64,000 bases of DNA. Origin: DASYAN01 sp963727755 (lineage in GTDB: Bacteria > Chloroflexota > Ktedonobacteria > Ktedonobacterales > Ktedonobacteraceae). The stretch's first letter is position 1. Each line of letters opens with the position of its first letter. The translations under genes and the position numbers were made by a program. The stretch covers positions 1 to 64,000 of the forward strand of contig CAVSHN010000023.1 of NCBI GenBank assembly GCA_963727755.1, read 5' to 3'. Of this stretch, positions 37,127 through 46,459 are shown in pieces. Below the pieces are notes generated by a model. The model did no database searches, was not told the origin of the DNA, and saw nothing but the letters and a program-made list of their open reading frames with translations.

Positions 37127-38338
37127 TCAGGCTACCCAATTCTGGGTGACGAAGAGGATAATATTCATGCCGAACAAGATGAGAGAGGTTGTGGTCAAGA
37201 TCTGGGCAAGGCGAGGATGTTTGCTCCATTGTCCAAGGAGTATAAAGATGGGAAACACAACCAGCAAATATCGTGGAACCGACGCCAGTGGTATGTGCAT
37301 CAAGTCTGGATTCTGTTGATCAAGCACAGGATAGCACAGGACATATAGTATCATTACTAGGGAGAATAATGTATAATGTAAAGGCAAATGTTTCCATCCT
37401 ATAATGAGAATTGCTAATGGCATAAGTGTAAAGAAGAGGTCTGCTAGATTCTGCTGAAATAAAAGAGGCGATACAAAAAGTGCTTTTATAGCATAAAATA
37501 ATCCTATCCAAGGAAAAGATGCATAACGTGACCGAGCACGTGTTTCCTCAATATTGAAAAGCCGTGGGTTGCCAAAACTTTTCCACAGGTAGAGCATATA
37601 GATCAGCAGTCCGGAAGGAATGAGAACCATAGACAAGATGGCATTGAGTTTTTGTCGCCAGTTCTCTCGTGTTATAAAAGTGTGTATACCAAATTTTTCA
37701 AAAATAAATGTTACAGAAGGTAATAAGAGCATAATTCCTGTTGGACGTGTAAGAGTGGCTAAAAAGCCGCACAAGCCTGCGAGCCACCAGTCCAATGGTT
37801 TCCCACGGCGCAAAAAGGAGAAGACTCCGAGGCTCAGCAGCAGGAAGAGCGATTCTGTATAGGCAGTAAAAAAGAAAACCGCATATGGGGCAAGAGCCAG
37901 ATAGAAGAGAGCCTTTTTTGCAATGCCATGATCAAAATCCTTGCAGACCAAGTGATAAAATAACACCAAAGCTCCATAGAAACAGATATTGGCAAGGATA
38001 AGTCCTGCGGTATAGTTAGCGGTGATTGATCCTCCCAAGAGAGTTCCTAGACTATGCATCAATAGTGGAAAGAGCGGAAAGAAAGCTGTATTCCATATAG
38101 TATCATGTCGGTAGCCATAATAAGCAATATCTACGTAATGAACTGCATCCCAGCGCCACCAGCTCTGCAAGAAACAGCGGATATCAGTGGAGCAGTTTCT
38201 TGTTACAATATAAGCATGTAGATAATTGTTATTAATGGGAAAGATAACCACACTCTTAAGTGAAATTAAGAGAATGAGTAGGCGACTGATGCTAAAGGCC
38301 CAGAGAGCCTCTTTCCATGCGACTTTTTGCTTTAACAT
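37127..38338 (-). CDS. PIG-V-like membrane mannosyltransferase, duplicate 1
   Basis: The reading frame extends upstream, but ATG 38338 with GAGGAGAA just before it begins MLKQKVAWKEALWAFSISR, aligned with the neighbouring copy's start. The 403-residue protein has the PIG-V motif LQSWWRWDAVHYVDIAYYGY, FTAYTESLFLLLSLGVF and LTRPTGIMLLLPS. The last 90 residues are nearly identical to those of the 38464 gene, while the N-terminal loop differs. It is the last gene of the glycosyltransferase cluster. Confidence 0.8.
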   Translation of the reverse strand: MLKQKVAWKEALWAFSISRLLILLISLKSVVIFPINNNYLHAYIVTRNCSTDIRCFLQSWWRWDAVHYVDIAYYGYRHDTIWNTAFFPLFPLLMHSLGTLLGGSITANYTAGLILANICFYGALVLFYHLVCKDFDHGIAKKALFYLALAPYAVFFFTAYTESLFLLLSLGVFSFLRRGKPLDWWLAGLCGFLATLTRPTGIMLLLPSVTFIFEKFGIHTFITRENWRQKLNAILSMVLIPSGLLIYMLYLWKSFGNPRLFNIEETRARSRYASFPWIGLFYAIKALFVSPLLFQQNLADLFFTLMPLAILIIGWKHLPLHYTLFSLVMILYVLCYPVLDQQNPDLMHIPLASVPRYLLVVFPIFILLGQWSKHPRLAQILTTTSLILFGMNIILFVTQNWVA

Positions 38339-38374
38339 AATGAATTGTTCTCCTCTTTGCAATGCAATCCATCG

Positions 38375-38418
38375 TAAAAAGAGCCATGTATGAGAGATCG
38401 TACCAGTGCGGCCAAATT
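38375..38418 (-). pseudogene. Short remnant of a GT87/MptA-like glycosyltransferase 5' end
   Basis: AAAGAGCCATGTATGAGA and GATCGTACCAGTGCGGCCAA match 41098-41141 inside the 39669 gene, encoding SHTWLFL in the same order. It marks a third copy of that gene, now deleted, between the two PIG-V-like genes. Confidence 0.55.
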
Positions 38419-38463
38419 TACCCCCAGATCGTGGCAGGTTTCCTATGAGGGGGAACGAAAATA

Positions 38464-39675
38464 TCAGGCCACCCAATTCTGGGTAACGAAAAGGACAATA
38501 TTCAGGCCAAACAGGATCAGAGAGGTTGTGATCAGTATCTGGGCAAGGCGAGGATGTTTGCTCCATTGTCCAAGGAGTATAAAGATGGGAAACACAACCA
38601 GCAAATATCGTGGAACTGACGTCAGTGGTATGTGCGTCAAGTCTGGATTCTGTTGATCAAGCACAGGATAGCACAGGACATATAGTATCATTACTAGGGA
38701 GAATAATGTATAATGTAAAGGCAAATGCTTCCATCCTATAATGAGAATTCCTAACGGTATAAGCGTGAATAAGAGGTCCGATAGATTCCGCTGAAATAAA
38801 AAAGGTGATACGGAAAGTGCTTTTATACAATAAAAGATTCCCAACCATGGAAAAGATATATAGCGAAACCAGACACGTGTTTCCTCAATACTGAAAAGCC
38901 ATGGGTTGCCAAAACTTTTCCAAAGGTAGAGCATATAGATCAGTAGTCCGGAAGGAATGAGAACCATAGACAAGATGGCATTGAGTTTTTGTCGCCAGTT
39001 CTCTCGTGTTATAAAAGTGTGTATACCAAATTTTTCAAAAATAAATGTTATAAAAGGCACCAAAAGTATAATTCCTGTTGGACGTGTAAGAGTGGCTAGA
39101 AAGCCGCACAAGCCTGCGAGCCACCAGTCCAATGGTCTCCCACGGCGCAAAAAGAAGAAGACTCCAAGACTCAGTAGCAAGAAGAGCGATTCTGTATAGG
39201 CAGTAAAAAAGAAAATCGCATATGGGGCAAGAGCCAGATAGAAAAGAGCCTTTTTTGCAATGTCATGATCAAAATCCTCGCAGACCAAGTGATAAAATAA
39301 GACCAAAGCCCCATAGAAACAGCTATTGGCAAGGATGAGTCCTGCGGTATAGTCAGCGGTGATCGATCCTCCCAAGAGAGTTCCTAGACTACGCATTAAT
39401 AGTGGGAAAAGCGGAAAGAAAGCTGTATTCCATAGATCATAATGATAGCCATTATAAGCCACCTCTATATAGTGAACTGCATCCCAACGCCACCAGCTCT
39501 GCAAGAAACATTGTTGGATATTGGTAGAGCAGTTGCTTATTACAATATAAGGAGGTATATGAGCATTATTAATAGGGAAGAGAATAACGCTTTTGTATGA
39601 AATCAAGATGATGGAAAGACGGCTGAGACCGAAGACCCAAAGAGCCTCTTTCCATGCAATCTTTTTCTTTACCAT
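38464..39675 (-). CDS. PIG-V-like membrane mannosyltransferase, duplicate 2
   Basis: The 403-residue multi-pass protein starts MVKKKIAWKEALWVFGLSR and has LQSWWRWDAVHYIEVAYNGY, the PIG-V hallmark. Its ATG overlaps the stop of the upstream glycosyltransferase by 7 bp, so the two are translationally coupled and likely act in one pathway. It is the tandem duplicate of 37127-38338; long stretches of the 3' half are the same at the DNA level, including the last 260 bp. Confidence 0.8.
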   Translation of the reverse strand: MVKKKIAWKEALWVFGLSRLSIILISYKSVILFPINNAHIPPYIVISNCSTNIQQCFLQSWWRWDAVHYIEVAYNGYHYDLWNTAFFPLFPLLMRSLGTLLGGSITADYTAGLILANSCFYGALVLFYHLVCEDFDHDIAKKALFYLALAPYAIFFFTAYTESLFLLLSLGVFFFLRRGRPLDWWLAGLCGFLATLTRPTGIILLVPFITFIFEKFGIHTFITRENWRQKLNAILSMVLIPSGLLIYMLYLWKSFGNPWLFSIEETRVWFRYISFPWLGIFYCIKALSVSPFLFQRNLSDLLFTLIPLGILIIGWKHLPLHYTLFSLVMILYVLCYPVLDQQNPDLTHIPLTSVPRYLLVVFPIFILLGQWSKHPRLAQILITTSLILFGLNIVLFVTQNWVA

Positions 39676-41255
39676 GATGAGCAGCTCTCCTTAAAAGAAG
39701 AATGTCTTTGTATAAGGATCAGTTTGAAGCGAGAGGATAACAAGAGTAATGCAGGTGGAAGAAAGATAGTAAGGTAGGTGATGCTGTTAGCGATGATGAA
39801 TATATTATTATACTGAGATCCCGACCATGGAAATATATAAGCGTGGACAAGCTCAGCCAGAGTAGCAGCATAGACGAGGAGGAAGCAAGCTAGTGATACC
39901 GAGACGCTTGGGATGAGTATAGCAAACACAAAGGGCCAGACAAAGTACCATGGCTGGATGAATGAGCTACCAAATGCTAGCAAAGCAAACATCGTAATAA
40001 AACAGCCTTTCAGCAGGTTTGAGATCCCTCTTGAAGAAAGCCACAAGGCAAGAAGAAAGCAGGTTCCGAAGAGAACCCATCCAGTCAGTTTACCCTGACT
40101 ATAAGAGAGTCTTCCAGAGAAGAAATCTACTACAAATATGCTAAACGAGTAAAGATAACCCTGAGTTTGAGTAAAGGAGCGCTGGAGTGTTTGGGGTCCA
40201 TTCCAGAAGAGTGCAAAGCTGTCAATTATGACTGATAAGAAGACAATAATAGCTTTTATAGTGTATGTGACGCGTGTTTTCTTGGTTGGTTGTTGCGTAA
40301 AGCTATAGATGAAAAAGAGCGGAATGACCACGAGAGTAGCAAATTTAATCAAGAGAGAAGTAGTGATAAGCGTCATGGCCCAAACATGGCGCTCTTTGAC
40401 CAGTGCAAATATTGCCAAGATGACAAAGAGCACCATAACGATATCATTGTGGCTATTGGCAGAATACTCGAGAAGTATAAAAGGATTCCATGCCAGTGCG
40501 AGTGCTCCAGAGAGAGCAGACTTAGGGGCGATCTGTAAAAGAATTTTATAGACAAAAAACGCACAAATTATAATTATAGAAGAGAATAATAATTTAAAAA
40601 TTAAAAGTGCAGCGAGAACATTTCTTCCTGCTATTACTAGTGGCAAAGCTTGAATAACCTGGGCGAGGGGACCGTAAGGTGATGGTAATTGAATAATAAG
40701 TATTGCCAGCTGCCTTATCAGGGGATCATGCATAAACTGAGCTGGTGGGGTAACCATGGGGTTGTGGTGGTATTGCACCAGGATCAGGCTACGTGCAACA
40801 TAGAAGAAGAGGTCAAGAGCATTAATGGGATAGACGAAGGTCGTTGTTAACGAGAAAATGCTACCAAAGCTCAGAATTATCCACAGAGTAGTACGGTCTT
40901 GATGGCTATGGGCTTCCCACCAAGCTAGGCCAAATGCGACAAAGAGGAAGCCGAAGACGAGTATAAATGTCAGAAAGGCTGCCTGAGAGTATCCGGTGAT
41001 ACCTCCTAAATCAGTTTGGGAATTTTGAAAGTAGCGCAACAATGGGAAAGAGCGTAAAAGATACAAAATGTATACGAGTTCACTGATCATGCCGAGCAGA
41101 AAGAGCCATGTATGAGATCGTACCAGAGCGGCCAATTTTGTAAGACAGAATGCCACGTTTTCTCTTTTCGCAGTGAAGGACTCTAGATTGGCTACCTTTG
41201 CCAATGGTAATCTGATACTATGGTGTATAGTGAAATAACTCATCCTTTTCTCCAT
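39669..41255 (-). CDS. GT87/MptA-like polyprenol-phosphate-mannose glycosyltransferase
   Basis: The 528-residue protein has about twelve membrane segments. The catalytic-loop region reads FVYPINALDLFFYVARSLIL, followed by HNPMVTPPAQF and SPYGPLAQVIQALP, as in actinobacterial MptA/MptB and other GT-C enzymes of the DUF2029/GT87 type. LALAWNPFILLEYSANSHND is a second conserved block. It would extend a mannan-like chain from a lipid-linked donor on the outer membrane face. A GGAG site precedes ATG 41255. The following PIG-V-like gene is coupled to it. Confidence 0.75.
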   Translation of the reverse strand: MEKRMSYFTIHHSIRLPLAKVANLESFTAKRENVAFCLTKLAALVRSHTWLFLLGMISELVYILYLLRSFPLLRYFQNSQTDLGGITGYSQAAFLTFILVFGFLFVAFGLAWWEAHSHQDRTTLWIILSFGSIFSLTTTFVYPINALDLFFYVARSLILVQYHHNPMVTPPAQFMHDPLIRQLAILIIQLPSPYGPLAQVIQALPLVIAGRNVLAALLIFKLLFSSIIIICAFFVYKILLQIAPKSALSGALALAWNPFILLEYSANSHNDIVMVLFVILAIFALVKERHVWAMTLITTSLLIKFATLVVIPLFFIYSFTQQPTKKTRVTYTIKAIIVFLSVIIDSFALFWNGPQTLQRSFTQTQGYLYSFSIFVVDFFSGRLSYSQGKLTGWVLFGTCFLLALWLSSRGISNLLKGCFITMFALLAFGSSFIQPWYFVWPFVFAILIPSVSVSLACFLLVYAATLAELVHAYIFPWSGSQYNNIFIIANSITYLTIFLPPALLLLSSRFKLILIQRHSSFKESCSSW

Positions 41256-41521
41256 TAAAGGCTCCTTCTGCTTTATCCTAATATGGGTGTTAGATACTGT
41301 TTTTGCTTTAATAAAGTTAACCTGCAGGCAATAATGGATAGTGCAGGCAAATAAGAAAAGTATCCATGAACTGCCAGGGCAAATGGGTCAAAATGGAAAC
41401 AGAGTGTCTTTTCTCTCTTCTCCCTAAAAAATAGGGGACAAACAAATAATATCTGGTGAGTAGGACATAATCTAGGGGGATAGAGGGTCAAAAATCTCTT
41501 CGTCAATGCTTATCAGAAAGC

Positions 41522-43069
41522 TTATAATTTCCTTAAAATTTGTCTGAGCTGGAAAGCAAATGAGAGCAGCATGGGTGGGACGAAGATAACAAAGTAGGCC
41601 ATGCTATTGACAATGGCAAATGAACTTGGGTTATAAAGTGTTCCCCATGGAAATATATACGTGTGAACGAGTTCTACTAAGATACCCCCGTAGGAGAGGA
41701 GGATGGCGGCTGGTGGTACCTCAGTTCGTGGAATGAGTAGAGCAAGTGTAAGGGGCCAGATCAAGTACCATACCTGGACATATGTTGCACTAAATGCTAG
41801 CAAAGCAAACATCGTAATAGCACAACCCTTCAGTATGGACGAGAAATCCCTTGAGGAAAGCCACACTGCATATATAAAGCAAATAGTGAAGAGAACCCAT
41901 CCTATCAGTTCGGCGTCATTAAATGAAATGTAATTCGACGAAAAGTCTTGCACGAACATACTGAACGAATAGAGCCTATTTTGAGTTACATTCAGGAGGT
42001 ACATAAGCGTGTCTGGTCCTGTCCAGAAGTATGCACAGATAGTAAGAACTATTGACGAAGATCCTATAATAGATACTATACTGTAGAATATGCATTTTTT
42101 TATTGTTGGCTGATGAGTAAAACTATAGATAAAAAAAAGTGGAATAAGTGGTAGGGAAGAGAATTTGATCAAGGCAGAAGCTGTGATCAGCATCAAAGCC
42201 CAGATGTGATGCTCTTTCATCAGTGCGAATGCTGCCAGAATGATAAAGAGTGTCATAGCGATATCATTGTGGCCGTTGGCGGAATACTCGAAGAGCGCAA
42301 ATGGATTCCAGGCTAGAGCGAGTGTACTAGGAAGTGCAAGATTGGGGGCAATATGGGAAAGCATCTTGTAGATAAAGAATGCCTCAGCAATTAGCATGGC
42401 AGAAAATGAGAATTTGAGAAGGAAAAGTGAAAAAAGAATATTCCTACCTCCGATTGCTACTAGTGCGGCTTGAATAACTTGGGCAAGTGGTCCGTAGGGT
42501 GATGGTTCATTTATAAAGCCTCCCGCCAGTTGCATCAGGGGATCTGAAGGAAAGTGAGATGGGGGAGTAATCATCGGGTTGGCTCCATATTGCACTAGGA
42601 CTAGGCTTTGTACAATATAGTTAAATATATCAATAGCAGTAACGGGATAGACAAAGATGGTTGTTAGTGCGAAAATGCTGCTAAAGCTGAGAATAGTCCA
42701 GAGGGTGGCGCGGTCGTGAAATTTGCGTGTTTCCCACCAAGCAAAGCCAAACAGGATAAAGAGAAAGGTGAAGGCAATCAAGAATTTAAAGAAGCCGTAA
42801 TGAGAATATTTGTTCAATGCTCCCATATCTGTTAGTTCTAGGGAGTAGCGTATTACAGGAAAATCATGTGAAAGATAGAAAAAATACACAAATTCACTAG
42901 TTATACCAAGGAAGAGAAGCCATTTGTGAGACCGTAGCCAAATAACTATTTTCGTAAGGTAAGGTAGGATCTTTTCCCAGTTAATAGTAGGATAGAGTGC
43001 ACGGTCTGGCTTTTCTAGCGTTGACCTAAAAACGCCACGCAATAGAGAGGAATTAAGATTTTTTTCCAT
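41522..43069 (-). CDS. GT87/MptA-like glycosyltransferase, paralogue
   Basis: AAGGAG with 6-7 nt spacing points to ATG 43069 (MEKNLNSSLLRGVF) as the true start rather than the ATG five codons earlier. The protein has about 515 residues and about twelve membrane segments. FVYPVTAIDIFNYIVQSLVL, NPMITPPSHF, SPYGPLAQVIQAALV and LALAWNPFALFEYSANGHND align block by block with the 39669 gene. It is separated from the next gene by 266 bp, so it may have its own promoter. Confidence 0.75.
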   Translation of the reverse strand: MEKNLNSSLLRGVFRSTLEKPDRALYPTINWEKILPYLTKIVIWLRSHKWLLFLGITSEFVYFFYLSHDFPVIRYSLELTDMGALNKYSHYGFFKFLIAFTFLFILFGFAWWETRKFHDRATLWTILSFSSIFALTTIFVYPVTAIDIFNYIVQSLVLVQYGANPMITPPSHFPSDPLMQLAGGFINEPSPYGPLAQVIQAALVAIGGRNILFSLFLLKFSFSAMLIAEAFFIYKMLSHIAPNLALPSTLALAWNPFALFEYSANGHNDIAMTLFIILAAFALMKEHHIWALMLITASALIKFSSLPLIPLFFIYSFTHQPTIKKCIFYSIVSIIGSSSIVLTICAYFWTGPDTLMYLLNVTQNRLYSFSMFVQDFSSNYISFNDAELIGWVLFTICFIYAVWLSSRDFSSILKGCAITMFALLAFSATYVQVWYLIWPLTLALLIPRTEVPPAAILLSYGGILVELVHTYIFPWGTLYNPSSFAIVNSMAYFVIFVPPMLLSFAFQLRQILRKL

Positions 43070-43146
43070 AGGAAACTCCTTCATAGCATAGCCTAATTGC
43101 TAACATGGGTAAACGAAAGGGGAAAAGAGGGACAATTTTAACAAAG

Positions 43147-43190
43147 CCCCAAGGCTCCTTCTGGTCATGATCTTGGGAGGAACCTTGGGG
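43147..43190. terminator. Strong inverted repeat between thioredoxin-like and glycosyltransferase genes
   Basis: CCCCAAGGCTCC and GGAACCTTGGGG form a 12-position stem with one mismatch. Read on the plus strand it is followed by GGCTTGTTTTT; on the minus strand by CTTTGTT. Placed after the 43311 stop, it probably ends that minus-strand transcript. Confidence 0.6.
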
Positions 43191-43310
43191 TTGGCTTGTT
43201 TTTATTAAATTCATACGAATGACAACTGCGCCATTTCGATTTCAATCTTGGCTGGTGGATCTCGTCCGATCCACACACGCGTTAGTCCTCACGTCTTAGG
43301 ATGTTGGCTG

Positions 43311-43850
43311 CTATGGTTTCCATTTGATGGTGCAGCCAACGGGTCTTGTCTCGGATCGAGCAAGTTCTTTCCCTGCGAGGATGGCATCGAGAGCTTCCCT
43401 GGCATAATGGTGCTTGACAGCATGCTCATCTTCATAGTTATCATCGGGTGCTCCATGATAGCGTAGTGTCTTGGCAGCATCGAAGATGAAGAGTTTCTGG
43501 AGTACGCTCGGCACCATAGGAGCGGGCAACGCTCTGGCTTTCATCGTGAAGATAGGGGAACACAAAATGCTTTTCACTTGCTAGCTTTACCATGTTCTCG
43601 AAGCTGTCGGCAGGATGCGTTGCAGCATTGTTCGAGTTAATTGCGAATAGACGTACACCCTGTGCGGCATAGTCACGGGCGATAGTGTTAATACGATCTT
43701 CCCATGCTATTGCATATGGGCAGTGATTGCAAGTGAAAACGACGACAACTGCTCTGGAATTTTTGAAAGCCTCGTAGAGCGTGTTCACTTTGCCATCGGT
43801 AGCTGGCAGTGTAAAGTCAAGGGCTGTATCACCATTTTCAAATTCGTCAT
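43311..43850 (-). CDS. Thioredoxin/AhpC-TSA family protein, two frameshifts
   Basis: ATG 43850 has AAGGAAAG upstream. One missing T near 43838 would join MTNFENGDTALDFTLPATDGKV to TLYEAFKNSRAVVVVFTCNH. The redox motif is TCNHCPYA. A second missing base near 43495 would join ERTPE to LFIFDAAKTLRYHGAPDDN and the tail EALDAILAGKELAR ending WKP. The repaired 180-residue protein matches redoxins of the AhpC/TSA type with a single C-x-x-C. The DUF2703-like gene lies 48 bp upstream in the same direction. Confidence 0.75.
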
Positions 43851-43898
43851 GGTATGTCTTTCCTTTTTTATTATGTATTCATCGAACAGAAAGGGTAT

Positions 43899-44240
43899 TT
43901 ATGTCCCTCTCCTGACTTCTCCAGTAGAAGTCTGACGAAAGGCTGTGACAATAAGCTCACGTGGAGGGAGAGGAGAAATACGGCCATCGGCGCGCCGATA
44001 TGCCCTGCAAGTGAGGCTTGGCTGGACACTGTACTCGGTTAGTGGAGCAATGTCTGTTCCATTGATACGAATAGTGGGAGAGCCAAAAAACTGATATTGC
44101 TGTGCTTCAGCTTCAGTCTTTACCTCAACAATTTCAATGGGAGCCTCAATCTGTTCTGTTGTCATCACTTCTTGCAGAAGTGCCAGCGCACGCTCATAGC
44201 TGGGGCAATCGGCCCAATACAAGAACTCGACTTTTGGCAT
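43899..44240 (-). CDS. Thioredoxin-like protein (DUF2703/SaoT-like)
   Basis: The 113-residue protein starts MPKVEFLYWADCPSYERAL, a single-cysteine thioredoxin-like active site (W-x-D-C-P-S). QQYQFFGSPTIRINGTDIAP with the cis-proline loop follows. The pattern recalls small thioredoxin-like proteins in which the second cysteine is lost or replaced; a selenocysteine is not seen here. AAGGAG precedes the ATG. It lies between a redoxin gene and a YbjQ-like gene, all on one strand, suggesting a metal or redox stress operon. Confidence 0.7.
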   Translation of the reverse strand: MPKVEFLYWADCPSYERALALLQEVMTTEQIEAPIEIVEVKTEAEAQQYQFFGSPTIRINGTDIAPLTEYSVQPSLTCRAYRRADGRISPLPPRELIVTAFRQTSTGEVRRGT

Positions 44241-44263
44241 TTTCGTACTCCTTAAAGTCTCCC

Positions 44264-44701
44264 CTAGCTGGTTGGAATCACAACTCGACCCTTCCCGGTT
44301 GGTGGGATATTATGGTTTCCCCCGATATAGCGCACGGCAGTTCCAATAGCGGTAACTTCCATCCATTCGTTGTCGTGCATCATTTCGAGTTTCAAATCAA
44401 CGCCAATGACGCCATCAGCTCCCATCTGGTCAGCTTCAAATTGCATGCGGGCGAGTGCCAGACTGCGAGCTTGGTACATTGCCTCAGAGTACTCTTTCAG
44501 TTCGCCACGGAGGGTGCCTTTAGCATTGGTGACTAAGTGATGAAGTGCACCCATCGAATAGACACAGTTTCCCATGACTATCCCGAGTGGCATAAAGCCT
44601 TTATCAAGAACAAGCCAGAATTCTTGGCCTGTCAGGTCTGAAGTGAAGGCTTGCCCACGATAGTCTGGTTGAACATCCATAACATGTTGTGGTTTATCCA
44701 T
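44264..44701 (-). CDS. YbjQ/UPF0145 family protein
   Basis: ATG 44701 with AAGGGGA upstream begins MDKPQHVMDVQPDYRGQAF; an in-frame TTG 24 bp earlier is a weaker start. The protein matches the YbjQ/UPF0145 (DUF74) pattern: GIVMGNCVYSMG, a helix ARSLALARMQFEADQMGADG, VIGVDLKLE and EVTAIGTAVRY. This pentameric heavy-metal-binding-type fold has no settled role. It is 23 bp before the thioredoxin-like gene. Confidence 0.75.
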   Translation of the reverse strand: MDKPQHVMDVQPDYRGQAFTSDLTGQEFWLVLDKGFMPLGIVMGNCVYSMGALHHLVTNAKGTLRGELKEYSEAMYQARSLALARMQFEADQMGADGVIGVDLKLEMMHDNEWMEVTAIGTAVRYIGGNHNIPPTGKGRVVIPTS

Positions 44702-44874
44702 CCCTGGTTCCCCTTGTTTTCTCAAGTGATCAACACATTATAGTCCCAAAAAGCTAGCCTTTGCTTGACAGCTCGGCTTTGTGGGTTGGGAGGGGGAGGA
44801 CAATCCTCTCATGGTGCACTATCCCACGCAGAAATGTGTGGGGTTGCTGGCTAACGCGGGGAAGCAATGGCCGC

Positions 44875-45096
44875 TTAATTATCTTTATGTATAACAATTC
44901 TCTCCATGCGTGGCTCTGTATGCCGTTCCTGATCGCGTTCCTGGAGAGCAAGCAGTGTTTGATGATAAGCATTCAAGAAATTCAGCAGCCCTAGAGTTTC
45001 ATCAGTGGTCAAGTCAAAGCTGATCCCTGTTGCATGTCTGAGGACAAGTCCTGTCGGTTCCATACAGGCTCGGTACCTGCCAATCATCGCGTCCAT
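44875..45096 (-). CDS. Small conserved-looking protein, unknown function
   Basis: The 73-residue soluble protein is headed by MDAMIGRYRACMEPTGLVLR and has LTTDETLGLLNFLNAYHQTL, an even alpha-helical pattern. A good AAAGGG site precedes the ATG. No family is recognised. It stands alone, 174 bp from the YbjQ-like gene, with nothing to indicate a function. Confidence 0.5.
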   Translation of the reverse strand: MDAMIGRYRACMEPTGLVLRHATGISFDLTTDETLGLLNFLNAYHQTLLALQERDQERHTEPRMERIVIHKDN

Positions 45097-45283
45097 AGTG
45101 AATAACCCTTTCAGGTGTAAATAGTTCGCAGATCATCGTCTACTGTACTATAACGTAGCATATTCAAAGATGTAACAATGGAAATTACCTACCGGGCTTT
45201 CGGCTCAAGCTGCGAAAAAACCTGCATATTCGCCTGTGTTTAAACCACAACGGCTTGCTGTGTTTTTTTTGTGTAATAGTAAA

Positions 45284-45322
45284 CAAAAGAGCATAGCTAT
45301 TATACAGAGCCATGCTCTTTTG
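45284..45322 (-). terminator. Terminator after the YtxH-like gene
   Basis: On the minus strand CAAAAGAGCATGGCT pairs with AGCTATGCTCTTTTG, giving a stem of about 14 bp followed by TTTA. It begins 12 bp past the YtxH-like stop. Confidence 0.65.
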
Positions 45323-45333
45323 GTGCCTGAAAA

Positions 45334-45694
45334 CTAGACATTGGTATCAGTTTTAACCGTCTCTCTCGTGGTATCAGTGATATCCTTGCCTGTTTGCTTG
45401 GTTATTGAGGTGGCACTCTGAGCAATCCCGCTTAGATTGCTAACAGTGCTTTTCGCACCGGACTTTACCGTTGAGGCTGCTTGTTGAGCGTAGCCTTTCA
45501 ATGAATTCTGTCGTCTGAGAAACACGTCCAGAGATCTGTTGTTTGTATGAGTCCAATTGATCCCCTTCTGGTAGATAGGCTCTCAATTGCTGGATGCGCT
45601 CGCCAAATTTCCTACGTGTCTCTTCGCCTTTCATTGGAGCTATAAGCAGACCAATACCAATGCCAACTAGCATACCCTTTACAAATTTATTCAT
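45334..45694 (-). CDS. YtxH domain protein, one frameshift
   Basis: The first frame starts MNKFVKGMLVGIGIGLLIAP, a glycine-rich membrane helix, followed by KGEETRRKFGERIQQLRAYL. The frame shifts near 45503-45510; one missing A (GAATTC for GAAATTC) would give SQTTENSLKGYAQQAASTVK. The tail continues SGAKSTVSNLSGIAQSA to DTNV. The repaired protein of about 119 residues has one membrane helix and an amphipathic helical tail, as in YtxH/general stress proteins. A strong terminator follows. Confidence 0.7.
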
Positions 45695-45957
45695 GGGTGC
45701 AATCCTTTCGTGTGCTTATCCTTTGCGTACATAGATTACTGACTAGTTCTATTGTACCATTTCCCGTGTAGAGTTACGTTTCACACAGTTGCTTAGTTTC
45801 AAAATTTAACCGCTGATCTCTCTTGCAAAACCTTCCTCATTTTTGGGTGCATTGCGATCGAGATCTAAAAATGGTAATCTGTAAATCACATACTTTAGCA
45901 CTCTACTATAATATCTTTTGTTATAGTATAGAATTTTTAGTGTTGAGAGGGTGAAAC

Positions 45958-46413
45958 ATGATAAATGCAAATTGGTCGGGAAATTCCGCTCCGTTCCGTA
46001 TAGGAGTTTTTGCACTGATCTTTGATGAGGATCAGCGTGTATTGCTGGCGCGTCGTCGTGATATTGACTGGTGGAATCTCCCCGGCGGAGGCATGGAACA
46101 TAGTGAGACGGTTGAGCAAGCGGTACGTCGCGAGGTACGAGAAGAGACTGGCTTAGAGGTAGAAGTTAACTACTTGGTTGGTGTCTATTCGAAGCCGCAA
46201 AAGCAAGAGGTTGTGTTGACTTTCAATTGCCGAGCTGTGGGGGGTGTCTTGACTGCAACTGAGGAGTCTCGCACGTGTTGCTATTTTTCTACTGATAATT
46301 TGCCAGCCAATACGCTCCCCAAGCATCGTCAACGTGTCGAGGATGCCTTACTGAACTTGCCACATGCTGTTCTTCGTGACCAGCTCAGTAGCTCGGAGGA
46401 AGATCAAAAGTGA
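45958..46413 (+). CDS. NUDIX hydrolase
   Basis: NUDIX enzymes hydrolyse nucleoside diphosphates linked to another group. The 151-residue protein carries the signature GGGMEHSETVEQAVRREVRE followed by ETGLEVE, with all catalytic glutamates of the G-x5-E-x7-REUxEExGU box. RIGVFALIFDEDQRVLLARR is the usual first strand. Substrate is unknown. A GAGAGGG site precedes ATG 45958. Confidence 0.85.
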   Translation: MINANWSGNSAPFRIGVFALIFDEDQRVLLARRRDIDWWNLPGGGMEHSETVEQAVRREVREETGLEVEVNYLVGVYSKPQKQEVVLTFNCRAVGGVLTATEESRTCCYFSTDNLPANTLPKHRQRVEDALLNLPHAVLRDQLSSSEEDQK

Positions 46414-46459
46414 CATCAGACGCAAAATTTGCTGGAACGGCGGCCTCATTGGCACTTAC

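Noticed and set aside
37127..38566. Longer PIG-V reading frame starting at 38566
   Set aside because: The extra 76 codons run antisense over remnants of neighbouring genes; ATG 38338 has a ribosome site and aligns with the paralogue.
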